Positions 59,290 to 64,000 of a stretch of DNA of 64,000 bases are shown piece by piece (position 1 is the first letter of the stretch; the number at the start of each line of letters is the position of its first letter). Source of the stretch: Pohlia nutans (lineage: Eukaryota > Streptophyta > Bryopsida > Bryales > Mniaceae). The stretch is from positions 16,107,501 through 16,171,500 of the forward strand of contig CM040107.1 of assembly GCA_022496805.1 (NCBI GenBank), given 5' to 3'. The position numbers were made by a program, and so were the translations under genes. The notes under the pieces are model-generated. The model was not told the DNA's origin. It saw nothing but the letters and a program-made list of their open reading frames with translations, and ran no database searches.

Positions 59290-61960
59290 TCATCCATTCC
59301 TTCTTTTTCTTTCCCCACTGCCTTGTTTTTTTTTATTACTTTTTTTTTTAATTATTATTTCTTTTTGGTTGTTTCTTCTTTTTTCTTCATTTTTCTCCAT
59401 TATTTCTTCTTCTTTTCCTTTTTCTGCCTGTTGATCTTCTTCCCACCTTTCCTGTATCTGATATTCCTTTTGGTCTTTGATGTTGTCATGGTCCTGTGAG
59501 CTTGCTATCTCCTTTTCCCTCACATCCGTGTTGTTCCTATCTCCTGGACTGGTCTCTTCTTTGCATACGAGACTACTATCCCCCTTTTGCTGTTCGACCT
59601 GTCCCTTGGTCGATTCGTTTGATGTCACTGTAACAAGCTTGCCCTGATCATAAAATCTATATGGCTTTAACTTGTTGATATTCACAATCACTGAGTTAGG
59701 CTCGAAGTTTTCAACGGTGACCAGAAGAGCGGTATTGTTAGGCAGATCGTATTGTACCCTATATGATCCAAACCACCTGTTCTTGAATTTACCCACATGC
59801 TCCTTGTGCCCTTTGGGATACCACAAAAGATAATCTCCAACTTGAAAATCCCTCTGCTTATAGTGGTGCTGACTCCACAGTGACTTGTTCCATTGTCTCG
59901 TCCCTGCCACTATTTGTGCATCCTGTCTGGTAGTGTCCATCTGCTCTAGGTCTGCAATCGTGGCTGTCAACACCCGAGTAGTTGTATACTCGATGTCCAA
60001 ATTCGTGCTCTTCGTCGGAACTAAGTATTCCGTGGGCATCAATGGATGTAGCCCATAAACAAGTTGAAATGGTGTATATCCTATTGTCACCTTGTACGCT
60101 GTCTTATACGAAAATAAAACTGTTGTTAGATGACCATCCCACTCTATCCGCTTCTCATTGATCAGTTTGCTTAGAAGTTGGCCAATCACTTTGTTTGTTG
60201 ATCCTCTCTAGCCATTACCTTGGGCGTAGTATGTCGTAGAAGTTCGGTTTGGAGCTCAAACTGCTCCACCAGGTCCTCAATTGCCTCATTTATGAAATGA
60301 GATCCCTAGTCACTAACAAGTGTCAATGGACACTCGTACCTGGTGAACACCTGCTCATACAAGAACTTAGCACTCTTTGCTCCTGAATTGGTTCTCAAAT
60401 CCCTGGCCTCCACCCACTTGGTGGCATAGTCTGTAGCCACCAATATATATATGTTAGCAGTTTTTGCTGCCATAGACTTTATTAGACCTATTAAATCCAG
60501 CCTCCATTTCATAATTGGTTTCGTTGGGATACTGGTCTCCAGTTGTGCCAGACATGTGTTGGCTATGCCGCCCACCCTCAGACACCTATCACAGGCCTGA
60601 TTGTATTCAGCCACATCTCGGTGTATGGCTGGCCACCAATATCCTGCATCCAAAATCTTCGTGGTGTTAATCTCTTATAAAAAATGACCACCCGCCACTT
60701 CATAATTCCTTTCCTTCATCACAGTCTCCGCCTAGACAGGGTTCAGTACCCTGCGCAAAACTAAGTCTTGGCTTTTCTTGTACAACACTCCGTTGATAAG
60801 CGTATACGGCAACAACTTCAAGATTAATTTCCGCTGTTCCTCCTTGGACAGATTCTGTCGAACAACACCCGTCTGAACGTAAGTACTCACATCATCTAGC
60901 CATTCAAGCTTAACTTAAAACAAATCGGCACCCTTGGTCAAGTCCTCTACACCCGTTGCTGGCTCTCCGTTTGGCAATCTGAATAGCGCATTTGCTACTC
61001 CATGAGTCTTCCCTAGTTTGTATACAACTAGGAACTCATACTCCTCGAACAGCAGTTGCCACCTAGCAATCCTGCCCGAGACCTCCGGTTTGTTCACCCG
61101 GTACACCAGTGCCATGTGATCCACAAAAAATACAAACTTGTTGCCCAACAATTAATGCCTATGTTTGTTCAAATCATAAACCAACGCAAGAGCTTATCTT
61201 TCAGTGGTACTATAGTTCCTTTTAGCTCCATTCAACAAACGGGAAGCATAGAATATAGGTTGGTCGCACTTCCCTGTTGGATTTTGGGCTAGCATTACTT
61301 CGACTGCTATGTTCGAAGCATCTGTATGAACATGGAACTCCAGGTCCCATCTTCGTGCAATCAAAGTTGGTGCATTTTGGTACTGCTCCTTAATTTTTCT
61401 CTATGCCTCCTCACACTGGTCTGACCAAGTGAACTCCTCTGACTTCCGCATCAGTCTGGTGTTGCTCCATGATGTGGGCGTATGACTTGATGTAGCACCT
61501 ATTAAACTGAGCAAAACTATTAAATACTTGTACATCACTTGGTTTCTTTGGTCTTGGCATCTTTTCAATTACCTCAATCTTCTTTGGGTCTGGGAAGTTA
61601 CCTTCCTTCAACACCACATGACCTAGGATAATTCCAAAATACACCAGTAATGAACATTTCTCTGGGTTCAGGCTTATGCCATATTCCTTACATTTTCCAA
61701 AACACAAGCGCAACTTGACCAAGTGACTAGTGGTGTCACTATAGACACTAAAATCATCCGTAAAACAATTTCATAAAATCACCAATGAAATCACGAAATG
61801 CTCTGTTTAGTGCCTTTTGGTAAGTTGGTTGTACATTCTTCAACCCGAATGGTATAACCACCCATACAAATGCCCCCCAGTCTGTCACAAGGGCAATTGC
61901 AAGCTAAGGTGGACCAAAGTGGGCAGGAGTCCATGTCCATAGTGTCCACCTGTAAGGGCA
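59290..61960 (-). mobile_element. Decayed Ty3/Gypsy retrotransposon pol (RT, RNase H, integrase)
   Basis: On the minus strand, in order: reverse transcriptase core with PFGLKN near 61.86 kb, FTDDFSVYSD (the YVDD-type active site) near 61.75 kb and LNPEKCSLL; RNase H with DASNIAVEVMLAQNP, then FVFFVDHMALVY and RIARWQLLFEEYEF; integrase with the GGHF...CDRCLR zinc region (about 60.7-60.6 kb), a core with ATDYATKWVEA and LVSD-stop-GSHF, and a C-terminal part (VIGQLLSKLINEKRIEWDGHL, WFGSYRVQY). Stops and frame shifts occur throughout, including TAG where the near-universal LVSDQG has Gln. Gag, protease and the start of RT are missing at the right, where zone G begins near 62.0 kb. A dead copy. 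Confidence 0.85.
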
Positions 61961-62317
61961 TTATGTAACAATGTTTATCTGGCCATGCCCTGCTGGCGCA
62001 AGAATAATGGCTCGGCCTGCGCTGCATTTAGAAGGTCGGTCACTGAACTTAGGATGGATCATCGCGTGGGTGCAATTTCCATTGTGTGGCTGCAAACCCC
62101 ATCGTGTGGCCGCAAACCAGATCGGCACTCTTCTGCGTAATCTCGTTAGAGTTTAGGGTTAGTCTCTCAACACCGTCGCGCTGAGATTAGGGAGGGATTA
62201 GGGAGGTTCGATCGAGCTTGCTGTTGATGCATTCATGCTTAACCTCCTGCTGCACGGGTCGCACGGCGCTAGTGTTTTGAGTGGATTTTAATTGCTTGTG
62301 GCGTCTGATTAGTGAAG
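61961..62317. other. Junction and 5' flank of RING gene copy 3
   Basis: The Ty3/Gypsy similarity fades near 61.96 kb. The following 350 bases look like promoter and 5' untranslated sequence (gttagggtt near 62155, a gattaggga direct repeat near 62185-62205). No gene. Confidence 0.45.
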
Positions 62318-63906
62318 ATGGCACAAGGAACTGGCACTCAAACACCCAGTGAGGCTAGAAGAGTGACAGTTAAGTTAGAAGGCGAGAGACTACCGCTATC
62401 TCAACGCGTTACTAGTTACGCTGCTCTCGTTTATGCAAAGGCCCCAGATTTGTTTCCATTGCGGAAGGATAGGGAATACACGCGAAAGGAGTTCCACGAG
62501 AAGTATGGTTTAGAGCTCTTTGGCTTGTTGCCAAAGGAGCTAAAATGCCCCGATGATTGCTCAGAGCAGGAGCTTATAGATTTCTTTGGATTGGTTATTA
62601 ATAAGAACGGGTTCCGGTACATGGGTGTAGAAGATGTAGCTTTGATTGCAAAGATAGAGCTCAGATGGATGCAAATGCACCAGAAGTCGCAAATGCTAGC
62701 CACTAGGTTGATTACGAAGGGCATCGCGAGAGGAATATTTTGAGAGGAAAAAAAGATCGGAAGGTGAACTGGGCGGCATATGCGGAGTGGACCAACGCAG
62801 AGCAGTGGAGGCGAAGAATGAGGATGAAGAGGCCTGGAAAGGGAAAAGGGGAGGAAAGTTCCGCATTCTCTGAAGATGAAGACCTCACGGAGATTGACGA
62901 CCACGGATCTACCCAGTCGAAGGGGAGTATGCAAAATTGTAGATTAGGGTTTAGGCGGGATTTGGCCGGGGTTGAAGTTTTTTCTTGTTCGGGTGGGGTT
63001 CCTGAAGTGACAGAGATTTGGAAGGATTTTCAGGGTCACGCCATGGAGGAGCTTGCAAAAGTGGAGGGCAAATTGTCATTGCGTTTGAAAGCCAATGAGG
63101 AGTACACATTGGCAGAGGTGCGAGCAAGGTCCCAGAAGGAATTTGTGTACAATCGGGTTGCCTCTGCTAGAGCAAAAATGGAGAGGTTACACACTGAAAT
63201 TACCGTAGAGCGTGAGCGCATTGAAGCTGTTGGGAGCAACAGTGATAGTGAGGAGGACGCTCAGATCCAGATCATGAATAGTAGATTGCGAGCGCAAGAA
63301 TTTCTTATTAGCGATTTTGAGGGGATGGCTGATGAAGGAGATGCTGAGTTGGAGAAGGTCAATAAAAGTGAGGAGGGTATAGTTGCTAGGGTGGCTGAAT
63401 TGGAGGTTGATTCCATGAAGGCCGGACGCTTAAGAACGGCTGTGGAGGTTATCCTCACTAGGTTAGATTCAGAGGCATGGTTGTTCAGATCCATAGCCCC
63501 GCAACCATTTAAACACAGTAAGGCAGATGGGAAAGAATGGGTTATGCGAGAGAAGTGTTCCTTTTGTGGATTAGGGTTTGAGCCAGTATGGGATGTGAGA
63601 CTTGCATCTTGCAAACATGGCTACCACGAGTGGTGTTGCAGGTTTCACTTTGAGAATTCAACCAAGTGTGTTGAGGAGGGCTGCGATGAGGAGATGCACG
63701 AGGAGTGGTGGAGTGCAGTTGGTTTGGTAAAGCCAGGCACTCCTGCACGTGTTTTCTCAACTCCAAGGGCGATCAAAAAGCTTCCAGATTCACCACTAGG
63801 TTCTCTTTACTTTCCCATCTCTTTACTTTCACATCTCCATTGTTTTGAGCTTTTAGTCTGTGTTAATGGACTATTGGATTTAGGTTTAGATTTTAGAGAG
63901 AATTAA
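62318..63906 (+). pseudogene. RING-type zinc-finger / coiled-coil protein, copy 3, frameshifted
   Basis: ATG 62318 gives MAQGTGTQTPSEA. The conserved N-terminal domain follows (FHEKYGLELFG, FFGLVINKNGFRYMG, ITKGIARGIF). The frame breaks at about 62740 and resumes one base over as RGKKDRKVNWAAYAEWTN, so a one-base deletion inside the domain is likely; the paralogues read through here (FARGVIVEKD...SWAEFAG). Next come a coiled coil (about 63.0-63.45 kb) and a RING-H2-like finger: CSFC, CKHGYHEWC, C-x4-C, then EEWWSAVGL. After LPDSP a splice-donor-like CTAG|GTTCTC occurs, so the last 40 codons are probably intron. No zone-specific palindrome is visible in the short flank available. Confidence 0.7.
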
Positions 63907-64000
63907 AATCTGAAAGTCCACTCCTACATTCTAAAGTCTATATTATCATCAACCTCGTTATACTGAAGTCGATGAGGACTTTGCAGATGTTTATAGAAGT

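Overview
This is nuclear DNA of a plant or close streptophyte. The genes have GT-AG introns, there is a degenerate interstitial tract of the plant-type telomere repeat (CCCTAAA) near 37.1-37.3 kb, a protein with two plant B3 DNA-binding domains, and a Ty3/Gypsy element of plant type. I cannot name the species; a genome rich in large, nested transposons fits best. I see no rRNA, tRNA, CRISPR or bacterial features, and no clear ordinary housekeeping gene. Nearly everything reads as DNA transposons, their cargo genes and their ruins.

Layout. 0-0.9 kb: C-terminal piece of a degenerate DNA-methyltransferase-like gene. 1.1-17.3 kb (zone A, rich in TGTACA/GTACAA): a three-exon DDE-type transposase gene (+), a small acidic ORF, a four-exon SET-domain histone-methyltransferase gene (-), and a RING-finger/coiled-coil gene (-) with an acidic repeat tail. 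17.5-20.8 kb: AT-rich non-coding island. 21.3-24.0 kb: an intact three-exon paralogue of the RING gene (757 aa). 25.8-41.5 kb (zone B): a gene with a ParB-like motif and a methyltransferase-like fold (-), a two-B3-domain gene (+), a DUF7869-like transposase gene (+), and some 28 copies of one private palindrome. 42.4-43.8 kb (zone C): a second private palindrome array and the N-terminal domain of a zone-B-type gene. 44.5-47.2 kb (zone D): a methyltransferase-like gene (-) with a third palindrome in its intron and upstream flank. 47.9-50.5 kb (zone E) and 50.6-54.6 kb (zone F): two coiled-coil genes resembling the plant-mobile-domain type, F being present as a 1.44 kb inverted duplication. 55.3-56.9 kb: remains of a third gene of that kind. 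56.85-58.27 kb: a foldback element. 58.8-62.0 kb: decayed Ty3/Gypsy pol. 62.3-63.9 kb: third member of the RING family, frameshifted.

The main result is that neighbouring element zones each carry their own short palindromic word in introns and flanks: ATTTAGCTCGA-n-mirror in B, TTTATCCTCGA-n-mirror in C, CTCGGATCCGAG in D, GTCGAC in E, CCGGA-type words in F and TGTACA in A. Zones B and D encode methyltransferase-fold proteins whose catalytic motif looks altered (DSEW, DDPE). I infer that the palindromes may be self-recognition sites read by element-encoded proteins, comparable in logic to the VANDAL/VANA anti-silencing system of Arabidopsis. SET, RING and B3 cargo would suit elements that act on chromatin. 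Most genes carry one to a few in-frame stops, and many of these are one C-to-T step from Gln or Arg codons.
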